Origin: Flavobacterium chryseum
Lineage (GTDB): Bacteria > Bacteroidota > Bacteroidia > Flavobacteriales > Flavobacteriaceae
Length of the DNA: 64,000 bases
Direction: 5' to 3'
NCBI RefSeq assembly: GCF_004362015.1
Contig: NZ_SNWW01000001.1
Span: forward strand, 1 to 64,000
Shown here: piece by piece, positions 25,251 through 34,240 of the stretch
Layout: every line of letters begins with the position of its first letter
Numbering within the stretch: position 1 is the stretch's first letter
Notes under the pieces: generated by a model
Told to the model about the DNA's origin: nothing
Database searches by the model: none
What the model saw: only the letters and a program-made list of their open reading frames with translations
Translations under genes and position numbers: made by a program

Positions 25251-26633
25251 ATGAAAATAGAAAGACGCTGGATCATTTCCTTTATTATAATAAGCATTGT
25301 TTGTATTACGGGCGCATTTTGGCCAACGGTTACTGAAAATAGTTATGTTTTATCTGAATTTGGCACTATAGACCATATTGTTCCTGCCGATGTTGCCTGG
25401 ATGTTAACTTCTTGCTGTCTCGTTTTGATTATGACACCTGGATTGTCATTTTTTTATGGCGGAATGGTGGGCAAAAAAAATGTTATTTCGACCATGTTAC
25501 AAAGTTTCATTTGTTTAGGCGTTGTAACACTTTTGTGGGTTACAGTCGGATTTAGTTTAGCGTTTGGAGATCCGGTTGGTTTTGGTTCAGGAGATCATTT
25601 TTATAGTTTCTTCGGAAATCCGACTACTTTTGCTTTTATGGATTATGTGGGCGTTTTGCCACATAAACAATTGGCCAGCACGATTCCGTTTATGTTATTT
25701 GCTTTGTTTCAAATGAAATTTGCTATTATCGCTCCTGCAATTATCACGGGTTCTTTTGCAGAACGCGTTCGATTTATATCCTATTTACTTTTCATCAGTT
25801 TGTTTACCATTTTCATTTATGCGCCTTTGTGCCATTCCGTTTGGTATCCAACAGGCGTTTTAGGCAGTTATTTTGGCGTGAAAGATTTCGCCGGAGGAAC
25901 TGTGGTTCATATGAGTTCAGGATTTGCGGCTTTGGCCGGCGTTCTGGTTTTAGGGAAAAGAAAAAACAGCGATCATATTCCAACCAATATTCCGTTTGTA
26001 TTATTAGGAACCGGAATGTTATGGTTTGGCTGGTTCGGTTTCAACGCCGGATCTGCACTTGCAGCTAACGGAACTGCCGCTATGGCTTTTGCAACAACGA
26101 CAACATCTTCGGCTGCAGCCATGTTAACCTGGGTTTTCTTTGACAGAATGAACGGAAGAAAAGTTTCGGCATTAGGCGCTTGTATTGGCGCTGTCGTTGG
26201 TCTGGTAGCAATCACGCCGGCAGCAGGTTATATTTCGGTTCCGGAAAGTATGTTCTTCGGATTCATTACAGCTTTGGTTTCTAATTCGGTTGTAAACTGC
26301 AGTTTCTCAAAAAGATTTGATGATACTCTTGATGTTTTTGCCTGTCACGGTGTTGGCGGAATTATGGGAATGATTTTAACTGCCATATTTGCTCACGGCG
26401 AAAATGCAAGTCTGTTACATGGTGGCTGGAACGTATTTGCACATCATATGATGGCGTTGGTTTTGGTTTCGATATTTACTTTCTTCGGAGCTTATTTCTT
26501 ATTTAAAGTAACGAAATTCATTATTCCGTTGCGTGTTTCTGAAGAAAACGAACACATCGGACTTGACTTATCGCAACACGACGAAACACTCGATCCAAAA
26601 TTAAAACCAATTACAGAACCACATTACGGTTAA
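25251..26633 (+). CDS. amt: Ammonium transporter (Amt/MEP/Rh family)
   Basis: A 460-aa polytopic inner-membrane protein with about 11-12 membrane helices. It conducts ammonium/ammonia for nitrogen assimilation. Amt motifs are clear: MLTSCCLVLIMTPGLSFFYG near the N-terminus, DFAGGTVVHMSSGFAALAG (conserved Asp and pore His region), GWFGFNAGSALAANG, and DDTLDVFACHGVGGIMG with the second pore His. ATG 25251 is used rather than TTG 25245. The first helix could serve as a cleaved signal, as in other Amt proteins. No GlnK/PII gene lies next to it, unlike in many bacteria. Confidence 0.95.
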   Translation: MKIERRWIISFIIISIVCITGAFWPTVTENSYVLSEFGTIDHIVPADVAWMLTSCCLVLIMTPGLSFFYGGMVGKKNVISTMLQSFICLGVVTLLWVTVGFSLAFGDPVGFGSGDHFYSFFGNPTTFAFMDYVGVLPHKQLASTIPFMLFALFQMKFAIIAPAIITGSFAERVRFISYLLFISLFTIFIYAPLCHSVWYPTGVLGSYFGVKDFAGGTVVHMSSGFAALAGVLVLGKRKNSDHIPTNIPFVLLGTGMLWFGWFGFNAGSALAANGTAAMAFATTTTSSAAAMLTWVFFDRMNGRKVSALGACIGAVVGLVAITPAAGYISVPESMFFGFITALVSNSVVNCSFSKRFDDTLDVFACHGVGGIMGMILTAIFAHGENASLLHGGWNVFAHHMMALVLVSIFTFFGAYFLFKVTKFIIPLRVSEENEHIGLDLSQHDETLDPKLKPITEPHYG

Positions 26634-26655
26634 TTTTTGTTTTGCTACGAATTAT

Positions 26656-27000
26656 TTTTTGCCACGAATTCCACTAATTTTCGCTAATTTTTTTTCTGCA
26701 ATTAGGTTAAATTAATTCGTGAAAATTTGCGCAATTGGTGGCGGAAAATTTAAACATATATAGTCCCTACGGGACATTTCTAACGCTATTTACAATTTTT
26801 TCTACCAATATTTAACTCCTAAAGGAGTATATCTCGGAGAGATTATATGTTGGTAAAAAACATATCATAATTTGAAGTTGTCCCGTAGGGACTATATATA
26901 AACTCAATTTGATAATTGATCTTTCAAAAAAAAAAAAATTAATCCCCATAATCTGTGGCAAAATTAATTCGTGAAAATTCCTGCAATTCGCTGCAAAAAA
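26656..27000. repeat. Cluster of CGTGGCAAA-type repeats around a second palindrome
   Basis: TTTGCCACGAATTCCACTAATTTTCG at the left and GAAAATTTGCGCAATTGGTGG at 26721-26742 are degenerate inverted arms. A further AATCTGTGGCAAA...AATTCGTGAAAATT block lies at 26948-26990. No gene is visible between amt and trmB. Confidence 0.6.
26757..26898. repeat. Palindromic element with TAGTCCCTACGGGACA arms
   Basis: A perfect 20-base inverted repeat (26757-26776 and 26879-26898) encloses about 100 bases, including an inner ACTCCTAAAGGAGT hairpin. No coding frame is inside. It is distinct from the CGTGGCAAA and GTCATTTCGAC families and looks like a small non-autonomous mobile or REP-like element. Confidence 0.8.
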
Positions 27001-27067
27001 CTTTAAACGGAATTGCGCTATTTTCATTCGTTTATATTCCTTAATTTTGCTGAAAATTTTTGTAAAA

Positions 27068-27745
27068 GTGGGAAGTAAAAATAAACTAAAAAGATTCAGA
27101 GAAAACGAAACATTTCAAAACGTTTTTCAACCAACCAGAGAAGAAGTTGTAGGTGATTTAATGCCTTTAAAAGGAAAATGGAACGCTGATTTCTTTAAAA
27201 ATGATAATCCATTAGTTTTAGAATTAGGATGTGGAAAAGGAGAATATTCTGTCGGACTGGCAGAAAGATATCCTAACAAAAATTTTATCGGAATTGATAT
27301 TAAAGGTGCGCGTTTTTGGAGAGGTGCTAAAACCGCTGTTGAAACCGGACTTCATAATGTGGCATTTATTCGAACTCAAATCGAATTGATCGATCATATT
27401 TTTAACGAAAATGAAGTTGACGAAATCTGGATTACTTTTCCGGATCCGCAAATCAAATACAAAAGAACGAAACACAGAATGACAAATTCTGAATTTTTAA
27501 AATTGTATAAAAAAATCCTGAAAAAAGACGGCGTTGTAAACCTTAAAACCGATAGCGAATTTATGCACGGTTACACTTTAGGTTTGCTGCACGGAGAAGG
27601 ACATGAAGTTTTATATGCAAACCATAATGTATATACAAATGAAGGAAGTCCGGAAGAAGTTACTGCTTTTCAGACTTTTTATGAAAAACAATATTTAGAA
27701 ATTAATAAGGCAATTACGTATATTCGCTTCAAAATTAAAGATTAA
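27068..27745 (+). CDS. trmB: tRNA (guanine-N7-)-methyltransferase
   Basis: A 225-aa AdoMet enzyme that makes m7G46 in tRNA variable loops. The GTG start at 27068 gives the family-typical N-terminus GSKNKLKRF; the seven upstream codons from TTG 27047 do not fit. Motif I is LVLELGCGKGEYSVGLAERY, then NFIGIDIKGARFWRGA. The TrmB signature ITFPDPQIKYKRTKHR supplies the tRNA-binding and catalytic Asp region. The LysE-type gene follows 43 bases later. Confidence 0.94.
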   Translation: MGSKNKLKRFRENETFQNVFQPTREEVVGDLMPLKGKWNADFFKNDNPLVLELGCGKGEYSVGLAERYPNKNFIGIDIKGARFWRGAKTAVETGLHNVAFIRTQIELIDHIFNENEVDEIWITFPDPQIKYKRTKHRMTNSEFLKLYKKILKKDGVVNLKTDSEFMHGYTLGLLHGEGHEVLYANHNVYTNEGSPEEVTAFQTFYEKQYLEINKAITYIRFKIKD

Positions 27746-27788
27746 TTTAATTTTCAAAAACACTTTTTCTAACCCATCAAACAACTGA

Positions 27789-28427
27789 ATGGCATTACTT
27801 GCTCCTTTACTTTCAGGTTTTATTGCCGCTTTCATCGGAATTATTCCTCCCGGATTAATCAACATGACGGCAGCAAAAATAAATTTGAAAGAAGGAAAAA
27901 AGAATGCAATGTGGTTTGTAATAGGCGCGGTGGTCGTGATTTTTTTTCAGGTTTATGCAGCGGTTTTATTTGCGCATGTAATCGACAACAGACCAGACGT
28001 TGTAACCTTATTGCGTGAAGTTGGATTTGTAATTTTTGCTATTTTAACGATTTACTTTTTGTTTATTACCAAAGAACCGATAACAAAAAAGAAATCGAAG
28101 ATTAAAAAAAGCAGTAAAAAAAGCCGCTTCTTTTTAGGTATGTTACTTTCGGGATTGAACTTCTTCCCTATTCCGTATTATGTTGTGGTTAGTGTTACTT
28201 TGGCTTCTTATCATCTTTTTGTGTTTGAAACCAACGCTATTTTTACTTTTGTTTTGGGTTCGGTTTTAGGATCTTTTGCTGTTTTATACAGTTATATTGC
28301 CTTCTTTGGAAGAATAGAAAAGAAAACCGATTACTTAATGCGCAACATGAATACAATTATTGGAAGCATTACCGGTTTAGTTGCTATCGTGACGCTTTTT
28401 AATATACTGAATTACTATTTCGGTTAA
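27789..28427 (+). CDS. LysE/RhtB-family exporter
   Basis: A 212-aa inner-membrane protein with about six hydrophobic helices. The N-terminal family motif is GFIAAFIGIIPPGLINMTAA. A basic cytoplasmic loop follows (KKKSKIKKSSKKSR, about 98-111), then LSGLNFFPIPYYVVVS. Family members export amino acids or other small metabolites by proton exchange; the substrate is unknown. It follows trmB closely and may share its transcript. Confidence 0.82.
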   Translation: MALLAPLLSGFIAAFIGIIPPGLINMTAAKINLKEGKKNAMWFVIGAVVVIFFQVYAAVLFAHVIDNRPDVVTLLREVGFVIFAILTIYFLFITKEPITKKKSKIKKSSKKSRFFLGMLLSGLNFFPIPYYVVVSVTLASYHLFVFETNAIFTFVLGSVLGSFAVLYSYIAFFGRIEKKTDYLMRNMNTIIGSITGLVAIVTLFNILNYYFG

Positions 28428-28453
28428 GAATATAAAATGATTTTTAAAATTTG

Positions 28454-28548
28454 TTTCACGCAGATTTTGCAGATTTGAGCAGATTTAGGCAAATTAAATC
28501 AAAAAATCCTTTTTTAGATCTGCTTAAATCTGCAAAATCTGCGTGAAA
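28454..28548. repeat. Palindromic element, CACGCAGATTTTGCAGATTT family
   Basis: TTTCACGCAGATTTTGCAGA at 28454 and the complementary TCTGCAAAATCTGCGTGAAA ending at 28548 form a near-perfect stem of about 30 bp. A separate AATCTGTGGCAAAA motif follows at 28579. Confidence 0.85.
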
Positions 28549-28603
28549 ATTTCATTAGTGAAATCATTTTAATCCTTGTAATCTGTGGCAAAAAAACCAA
28601 CCT

Positions 28604-28930
28604 ATGGCTGAAGAGAATTTTTTTGAAAGAGTTTATGTGATCACCAGACAAATTCCGTACGGAAAAGTAACTTCTTATGGCGCAATTGCAAGAGCATTAG
28701 GCACAGCGCGTTCTGCACGAATGGTAGGCTGGGCGATGAATGCCTGTCATAACATGGACGATATCCCAGCACACAGAGTTGTAAACCAAAAAGGACTTTT
28801 GACGGGAAAATTTCACTTTGAGGGAACTAATTTAATGCAGCAGCTTTTAGAAAGTGAAGGAATTAAAGTAGTAAATAATCAAATTGTAGATTTCGACAAA
28901 CACTTTTGGAAACCTGAAGTTGAGCTTTAA
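28604..28930 (+). CDS. Alkyltransferase-like protein (MGMT fold without catalytic Cys)
   Basis: A 108-aa protein of the O6-alkylguanine-DNA alkyltransferase C-terminal domain: IPYGKVTSYGAIARALGTAR, RMVGWAMNAC, then IPAHRVVNQKG. The active enzymes have PCHR; here it is PAHR (55-58), so the alkyl-acceptor Cys is Ala. Such ATL proteins bind alkylated guanines and hand them to nucleotide excision repair rather than repairing them directly. It lies alone between two palindromic repeats. Confidence 0.9.
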   Translation: MAEENFFERVYVITRQIPYGKVTSYGAIARALGTARSARMVGWAMNACHNMDDIPAHRVVNQKGLLTGKFHFEGTNLMQQLLESEGIKVVNNQIVDFDKHFWKPEVEL

Positions 28931-28937
28931 AAATTTC

Positions 28938-29063
28938 ACCATATAAGTGATATAAGTTCATTTTAGTTTTAAGCTGAAACTGTATTTATTTTAAACACAT
29001 AGAAACATAGGTTTTAAAATTAAAACGCATTATTTTTAAATGAACTTACATCACTTATATGGT
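28938..29063. repeat. Palindrome with ACCATATAAGTGATATAAGTT arms
   Basis: ACCATATAAGTGATATAAGT (28938 onward) pairs with ACTTACATCACTTATATGGT (to 29063), with few mismatches. It separates the convergent ATL and histidine kinase genes and could end transcription both ways, but lacks a T run. Confidence 0.7.
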
Positions 29064-29070
29064 TCAATAA

Positions 29071-30396
29071 TCAAATCAGGCAAATCACAAACTCGGTTTT
29101 TTCCTCATCGGTTTGATAGCTTAAATAACCACCGTGCGCTTCAATGATATTTTTAGAAAGTGTAAGACCAATTCCGGCGCCATCTTTTCTGGTGGTAAAA
29201 AACGGAAGAAATACTTTATCTCTTATTTCAGGATCGATTCCTTTTCCGTTGTCTGAAATCGTTATGAAAAAACGGTTATTCTCGGTATAACTCGACAAAA
29301 ACATTTTCTTTTCGGTTTTGTCTTTTAAGGCATAAATACTATTTGTAATCAAATTGATAATCACCTGTTCCATTTGGTTTTTGTCAATCAAAATCGAACG
29401 CGAACTATTAATTTCATTGATTAATTGAATATTTTCCGATTTTAAAATCGGATTCATGATTCGGAGACAATCATCAAAAAGTGCATTTATAGGCGTCATC
29501 TGTTTGTTTGGCGTTGGCAGCATTGCCAGTTTTCGGTAATTTTCGACAAAAACCTGTAAGTGATCACTTCTGTTTATAATTGTTGAAATACTGCTTTTAA
29601 TATCCTCAAAATCATCTTTTTCTAATTCTTCCTGATCAACAATTTGCAATAAATTCTGCGAAAGCGCCCGAATTGGGGTTAACGAATTCATTAATTCATG
29701 CGAAATAATTTTCATCAAGTTGATCCAGGCTTCCTTTTCTTTTTTCTCAATAACACGCTGAATACTATCTAATAAAATAATGAAATATTCTTTATTATAG
29801 GTTTTGGTAAGCGACGTTTGCAGCATAAAAGTCTGCAAATCCTGTTCTTCAATTTTAATAGAAATAGCAGATTTTAATTCCATAAAACCAAGGCTTTCAA
29901 TTTCATTACAAAGTGATGGAAGGTAATTTTTAAGGTATTTCCAATGAGTTACTTTTGGAACTTTAAACAAGTCTGAAAAACAATCGTTCATTAAAAAAAT
30001 ATTCCATTCTTCATTTTCTTTTTCCAATATTAAAGTTCCTGTATCAATACTATTCAAAATTGACTGATACACCACTTCTTTTGAGGTTTGTTCTTGCTGT
30101 TGCACCTTTAGTGTTTCGTATAAAAGGTATAAACTTTTGAAACCATCTTTTTTATTCTCTTCGGGAAAATTAGTCGTAAAATCATTCTGTAAGATTGACA
30201 ATAATGTTCTGTCGTAAAAAAGCACTCTGTTTTTGACATAAAAATACATTTCTGCCAACATGATAATGGCAAAAAAACCAACTAAAAGTGCGTTGTAATA
30301 AAACATCTTATAAATCAAAAAAATGCAAAAGAAAAAGAGCATCATTACAAACAAAACTCTGACAAATAAGGCGTTATAGAACTTCCAGTTTTTCAT
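29071..30396 (-). CDS. Sensor histidine kinase, NtrY-like
   Basis: A 441-aa kinase. Two N-terminal membrane helices (about 9-26 and 32-52) with almost no periplasmic loop precede a PAS-like region (about 105-215). The phosphoacceptor H-box is MKIISHELMNSLTPIRAL and the ATPase domain has VIINLITNSIYAL, ISDNGKGIDPE and GAGIGLTLSKNIIEAHGG. It lies downstream of the sigma-54 type regulator on the same strand, separated by a 200-base gap containing a palindromic repeat, and the two are likely cognate. The lack of a periplasmic domain suggests sensing in the membrane or cytoplasm. Confidence 0.9.
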   Translation of the reverse strand: MKNWKFYNALFVRVLFVMMLFFFCIFLIYKMFYYNALLVGFFAIIMLAEMYFYVKNRVLFYDRTLLSILQNDFTTNFPEENKKDGFKSLYLLYETLKVQQQEQTSKEVVYQSILNSIDTGTLILEKENEEWNIFLMNDCFSDLFKVPKVTHWKYLKNYLPSLCNEIESLGFMELKSAISIKIEEQDLQTFMLQTSLTKTYNKEYFIILLDSIQRVIEKKEKEAWINLMKIISHELMNSLTPIRALSQNLLQIVDQEELEKDDFEDIKSSISTIINRSDHLQVFVENYRKLAMLPTPNKQMTPINALFDDCLRIMNPILKSENIQLINEINSSRSILIDKNQMEQVIINLITNSIYALKDKTEKKMFLSSYTENNRFFITISDNGKGIDPEIRDKVFLPFFTTRKDGAGIGLTLSKNIIEAHGGYLSYQTDEEKTEFVICLI

Positions 30397-30465
30397 TATT
30401 TATTTTTTTGCTGCCACAGATTAAAGGATTAAAAATGGATTTTTTTACTTTGTCTGAAGCTTAAA

Positions 30466-30553
30466 TTTCACGCAGATTTTGCAGATTTAAGCAGATCTAA
30501 AAAGATTTTTAATTTAATTATAATCCGCTTAAATCTGCAAAATCTGCGTGAAA
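30466..30553. repeat. Palindromic element, CACGCAGATTTTGCAGATTT family
   Basis: TTTCACGCAGATTTTGCAGA at 30466 and its complement ending at 30553 form a hairpin with an inner TTAAGCAGAT/ATCCGCTTAA pair. It sits between the regulator and its kinase on the same strand, so it is probably transcribed. Confidence 0.8.
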
Positions 30554-30597
30554 TAATTTTTAAAATCATTTAATTATCTAATCTGTGGTAAAGCTAT

Positions 30598-31944
30598 TTA
30601 GGTATTTTTCAAATCATATTTTTCAATTCTTCGATAAAGCGCCGCTCTTGACAAACCTAATTCTTCAGCAGTTTTGCTGATGTTTCCGTGATGTTTAAAC
30701 AAGGCTTTTTCGATGGCATTTTTTTCCATTTCAGATAACGGATTGTCATCGTTTTCCTGAATTTCTTCAAAATCAAGAATATCCAAATCGTTTACAGAAA
30801 TTGTATTATTATCGGCTAATATTAAAGCGCGCTCTATCTTATTTTCCATTTCACGGATGTTTCCTTTCCACGGATATTTTTCTAAATAAGTCGCAACGTT
30901 TTCTTCAAAACTCCAGTTTTCCTGATTGTATTTTTCGGCAATCTGATCTAAGATAAAATGCGCCATCGGAACAATATCGTCTTTTCGTTCGCGCAAAGAA
31001 GGCAAATTAATTTCCATTGTATTAATGCGATACAATAAATCTTCGCGAAAGGTTTTGTTTTTTACCTCAGCTTTAATATCGCTGTTTGTAGCCGAAATTA
31101 TTCGAACATTCAAAGGTCTTGGTTTGCTTTCTCCCAAACGGGTAACCGTTTTCGTTTGCAAAACATGCAATAATTTAGCTTGCAAATGCAAAGAAATATT
31201 ACCTATTTCATCGAGAAAAATAGTGCCGTTTGAGGCAGTTTCAAATCTTCCCGGTGTATCTGTTTTTGCATCTGTAAAAGCGCCTTTGGTATATCCAAAA
31301 AGTTCACTTTCAAACAAATTATCACTCAAAGAACCCAAATCAACGTGAACAAAAGGTTCGTTTTTTCTTGCTGAATTTTGGTGAATAAATTCGGCGAAAA
31401 CATATTTCCCTGTTCCATTTTCTCCTAAAATCAAAACATTCGCATCGGTTTTTGCCACTTTTTCAGCAATAGAATACGCTTGTTTTATTTTAGCAGAAGT
31501 GCCACTAAAATAGCGTTTTTCTGTTTTTTCATCTTTGCTTTTTTTGCTGTTTTTTCGACTTTCGGCAACAGCCTTTTCAATGGTTTCAAGAAGTTTTTCG
31601 TTGTGCCACGGTTTCAATACATAATCAAAAGCGCCAATTTTTATGCCTTCAACCGCTGTATCAATTTTACCAAAAGCGGTCATTAAAATCACAACGGTTT
31701 GTGGCGAAAGTGTTTTAATTTCTTTGAGCCAGTGAATTCCTTCGCGTCCGTCTTCAAAACCAATTCGGTAATTCATGTCTAATAAAACCACATTTATTTC
31801 ATTTTCATTCAAAATAGAAATAATCTTTTTGGGGCTATTTGTTGTAAAAATGGTTTCAAAATGTTTTTTAAGAATCATTTTTGCCGAAAAAAGAATTTCT
31901 TCCTGATCGTCAACAATCAATATTTGAGCTTGTTTTTTTCGCAT
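30598..31944 (-). CDS. Sigma-54-dependent NtrC-family response regulator
   Basis: A 448-aa regulator. ATG 31944 (MRKKQAQILIVDDQEE) is chosen over GTG 31995. The receiver domain has IVDDQEE and the phospho-acceptor in VVLLDMNY. The AAA+ domain has Walker A GENGTGK, the sigma-54 contact loop GAFTDA (GAFTGA in the classic form), Walker B GTIFLDEIG and RIISATN. The Fis-type HTH is NISKTAEELGLSRAALYRRI. It lies divergent from the HlyD/ABC export operon, in front of which a sigma-54 promoter is found, so that operon is its probable target. Confidence 0.93.
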   Translation of the reverse strand: MRKKQAQILIVDDQEEILFSAKMILKKHFETIFTTNSPKKIISILNENEINVVLLDMNYRIGFEDGREGIHWLKEIKTLSPQTVVILMTAFGKIDTAVEGIKIGAFDYVLKPWHNEKLLETIEKAVAESRKNSKKSKDEKTEKRYFSGTSAKIKQAYSIAEKVAKTDANVLILGENGTGKYVFAEFIHQNSARKNEPFVHVDLGSLSDNLFESELFGYTKGAFTDAKTDTPGRFETASNGTIFLDEIGNISLHLQAKLLHVLQTKTVTRLGESKPRPLNVRIISATNSDIKAEVKNKTFREDLLYRINTMEINLPSLRERKDDIVPMAHFILDQIAEKYNQENWSFEENVATYLEKYPWKGNIREMENKIERALILADNNTISVNDLDILDFEEIQENDDNPLSEMEKNAIEKALFKHHGNISKTAEELGLSRAALYRRIEKYDLKNT

Positions 31945-31967
31945 GTTATTTATTTTTGTCCGATTTC

Positions 31968-31993
31968 GAACGGTCAACTGTTCATTATCGAAC
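31968..31993. promoter_or_regulatory. Possible enhancer site for the NtrC-type regulator
   Basis: GAAC (31968-31971), GTTC (31980-31983) and GAAC (31990-31993) form two overlapping inverted repeats about 70-90 bases upstream of the sigma-54 box. The spacing suits an upstream activator site, but the arms are short, so this is tentative. Confidence 0.3.
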
Positions 31994-32058
31994 ACTCCTT
32001 TTTTTAAATGTTTTTTAAAGCTTCTTTAAAATCAGTGCTTTACAAATAATAAATTTTA

Positions 32059-32073
32059 TGGCACAGTATTTAC
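32059..32073 (+). promoter_or_regulatory. Sigma-54 (-24/-12) promoter of the export operon
   Basis: TGGCAC, 5 bases, TTAC matches the RpoN consensus TGGCAC-N5-TTGC with a single mismatch and exact spacing. Transcription would start about 12 bases on, leaving a leader of some 18 bases before ATG 32103. The adjacent divergent gene encodes a sigma-54 activator. Confidence 0.75.
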
Positions 32074-32102
32074 CTATTGGTAATCAGTAAATTATTAAAA
32101 AA

Positions 32103-33347
32103 ATGGACAAGGTAATTCCTCGTAAAAATAGAAAATTTAGGTATCTCTCAATAGTAATTGGAGTTTTTTTAGTTTTGGCTGTCATCATCTTTTTTTCGTT
32201 TAACACCAAAAGAAGTTTAAATGTAAAAGCGGAAGAAATAACGGTTCAAAAAATCGAAAAAGCTTTTTTTGAAGATTTTGTAGTTTTTCAGGCTAAAGTT
32301 GAACCTTTAAACGTAATGCTTGTAAATGTTACAGAAGGAGGATCTGTAAAAGAGATTTTTGTAGAAAATGGCGCGATGGTTACCAAAGGGCAATCGTTGG
32401 CACGTTTATACAATCCGAACACAGAACTGAATTACCTGACTCAGGAAACGGCAATTATTGAACAAATCAACAATTTGAATACTGGAAAACTAAACATTAG
32501 AAATCAGGAATTGAACTTAAATAAAGATTTAGTTTTGATCGAACATGATTATAATGATGCTAAAAGATTGTATGACATGAACTCGAAATTATTTGCTAAA
32601 GAGGTGATTTCTAAAAATGACTGGAATACTTTTAAAGAAGGTTTACGTTTTCAGGAAGAACGAAAAAGAACGATTCAGCAAAGTATTCAAAAGGAAAAAC
32701 AAACGAATCAAATTCAGATTTCGCAGATCAATCGTTCGATTCAGACAATGGAAATGAGTTTGGATATTTTGAGAAACAATAAAAAGAATTTTTTGATTAC
32801 TGCCCCGGAATCTGGCCGATTAACATCTTTTGAACCTGTATTGGGAAAAACTTTTCAGGCTGGAGAAAGCATCGGAAAAATTGACTCGAAACAAGGTTAT
32901 AAATTGATTGCTGAAGTGGATGAATTTTATTTGGAAAAAATCAGAGAAGGTTTAAAAGGCCAGGTAGAATTTAAAGGAAAAGAACTTGAAGTTTTAGTAA
33001 CCAAAGTAATTCCGGAGGTCAAAAGTGGTCATTTTATTGTAGAACTGGCTTTTACATCAAAAGAAAATATCACTTTGCAGGACGGACTTAGTTTTGGCGT
33101 GAAATTAATTTTATCGGAGAAAAACAAAACGTTGGTAGTTTCTAAAGGAAGTTTTAATCAGGAAACCGCAGGGAAATGGATTTTTGTAGTAAAAGGAAAT
33201 AAAGCGGAAAGAAGAAATATAAAATTAGGCCGTGAAAATCCTTCGTATTATGAAATTCTCGAAGGATTAAAAGAAGGAGAATCTGTGATAACCTCATCAT
33301 ATTCTGATTATAAGGATATTGAAGAGTTATCGATAAACTCACAGTAA
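32103..33347 (+). CDS. HlyD/RND-type membrane fusion (periplasmic adaptor) protein
   Basis: A 414-aa adaptor anchored by one N-terminal helix (YLSIVIGVFLVLAVIIFFSF). A biotinyl-lipoyl-like domain (GGSVKEIFVENGAMVTKGQS), a long coiled-coil hairpin (about 105-220, rich in Gln, Asn and Lys) and beta-barrel parts (ITAPESGRLTSFEPV, VSKGSFNQETAGKWIFVV) follow. It would connect the inner-membrane ABC transporter encoded next to an outer-membrane channel, as MacA does. It is the first gene after the sigma-54 promoter. No TolC-like gene is in this cluster. Confidence 0.9.
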   Translation: MDKVIPRKNRKFRYLSIVIGVFLVLAVIIFFSFNTKRSLNVKAEEITVQKIEKAFFEDFVVFQAKVEPLNVMLVNVTEGGSVKEIFVENGAMVTKGQSLARLYNPNTELNYLTQETAIIEQINNLNTGKLNIRNQELNLNKDLVLIEHDYNDAKRLYDMNSKLFAKEVISKNDWNTFKEGLRFQEERKRTIQQSIQKEKQTNQIQISQINRSIQTMEMSLDILRNNKKNFLITAPESGRLTSFEPVLGKTFQAGESIGKIDSKQGYKLIAEVDEFYLEKIREGLKGQVEFKGKELEVLVTKVIPEVKSGHFIVELAFTSKENITLQDGLSFGVKLILSEKNKTLVVSKGSFNQETAGKWIFVVKGNKAERRNIKLGRENPSYYEILEGLKEGESVITSSYSDYKDIEELSINSQ

Positions 33348-33357
33348 AACGCAATCT

Positions 33358-33441
33358 TGTCATTTCGACGAAGGAGAAATCACATAAGGGAATTCCGGCT
33401 CGTTGCTCTCTGGATGTGATTTCTCCTCCGTCGAAATGACA
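33358..33441. repeat. Palindromic element, GTCATTTCGAC family (full copy)
   Basis: TGTCATTTCGACG with GAAGGAGAAATCACAT on the left and the matching ATGTGATTTCTCC...CGTCGAAATGACA on the right enclose about 30 bases. It lies inside the export operon between the adaptor and ATPase genes. Confidence 0.85.
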
Positions 33442-33526
33442 CAAAAAACAGCAACAAAATATAATTCATAAAGTTTCAATCATCAATCAAAAAACAATAT
33501 TAACAACAATTAAAACCTTAAAAAAT

Positions 33527-34234
33527 ATGATAACCATTCAAAATTTGACCAAAGTTTTTAGAACCGAAGAAGTAGAAACATCTGCTCTAAGTGGCGTTTC
33601 TTTAGAAATAAAAAAAGGTGATTTTTTAACGATTATGGGACCTTCTGGTTGTGGAAAATCGACTTTATTGAATATTATTGGTCTTTTAGACAGTGCTTCT
33701 GATGGAAGTTATAAATTATTAGATCAGGAAATGATTGGCTTAAAAGAAAAAGGAAGAGCTAAGGTTCGTAAAGAAAATATCGGATTCATTTTTCAGAATT
33801 TCAACTTGATCGATGAGCTTTCTGTTTATGATAATATCGAATTGCCTTTGCTTTACAACAACGTAAAAGCATCGGACAGAAAGCAAAAAATTGAAACTAT
33901 TGCTGAGAAATTAAACATCTCACATCGATTAAAACATTTTCCACAACAGCTTTCGGGAGGACAACAACAAAGGGTTGCTGTTGCAAGAGCTTTGGTTAAT
34001 GATCCTAAAATAATTTTAGCCGATGAACCAACGGGAAACTTAGATAGTAAAAATGGTAATGAGGTTATGGAACTTTTAACTGATTTGCATGCTAAAGGAG
34101 CCACAATTTTGATGGTAACACACTCTGATTATGATGCTTCGTTTTCTCAAAAAACGATTCATATGAAAGATGGTGTAATATTTTCTGAAAGATTGAATCA
34201 GAGAAATGTTGATGTTTTCATGGACGCCAAATAA
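33527..34234 (+). CDS. ABC transporter ATP-binding protein (MacB/LolD type)
   Basis: A 235-aa ATPase with Walker A GPSGCGKST, the Q-loop in FIFQNFNL, signature LSGGQQQRVAVARAL, Walker B IILADEPTGNLDS and the H-loop VTHSDYD. The sequence is of the MacB/LolD/FtsE class that powers permeases moving substrates from the periplasmic side by mechanotransmission. It forms an operon with the adaptor upstream and the FtsX-type permease downstream. Confidence 0.95.
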   Translation: MITIQNLTKVFRTEEVETSALSGVSLEIKKGDFLTIMGPSGCGKSTLLNIIGLLDSASDGSYKLLDQEMIGLKEKGRAKVRKENIGFIFQNFNLIDELSVYDNIELPLLYNNVKASDRKQKIETIAEKLNISHRLKHFPQQLSGGQQQRVAVARALVNDPKIILADEPTGNLDSKNGNEVMELLTDLHAKGATILMVTHSDYDASFSQKTIHMKDGVIFSERLNQRNVDVFMDAK

Positions 34235-34240
34235 AACGAA

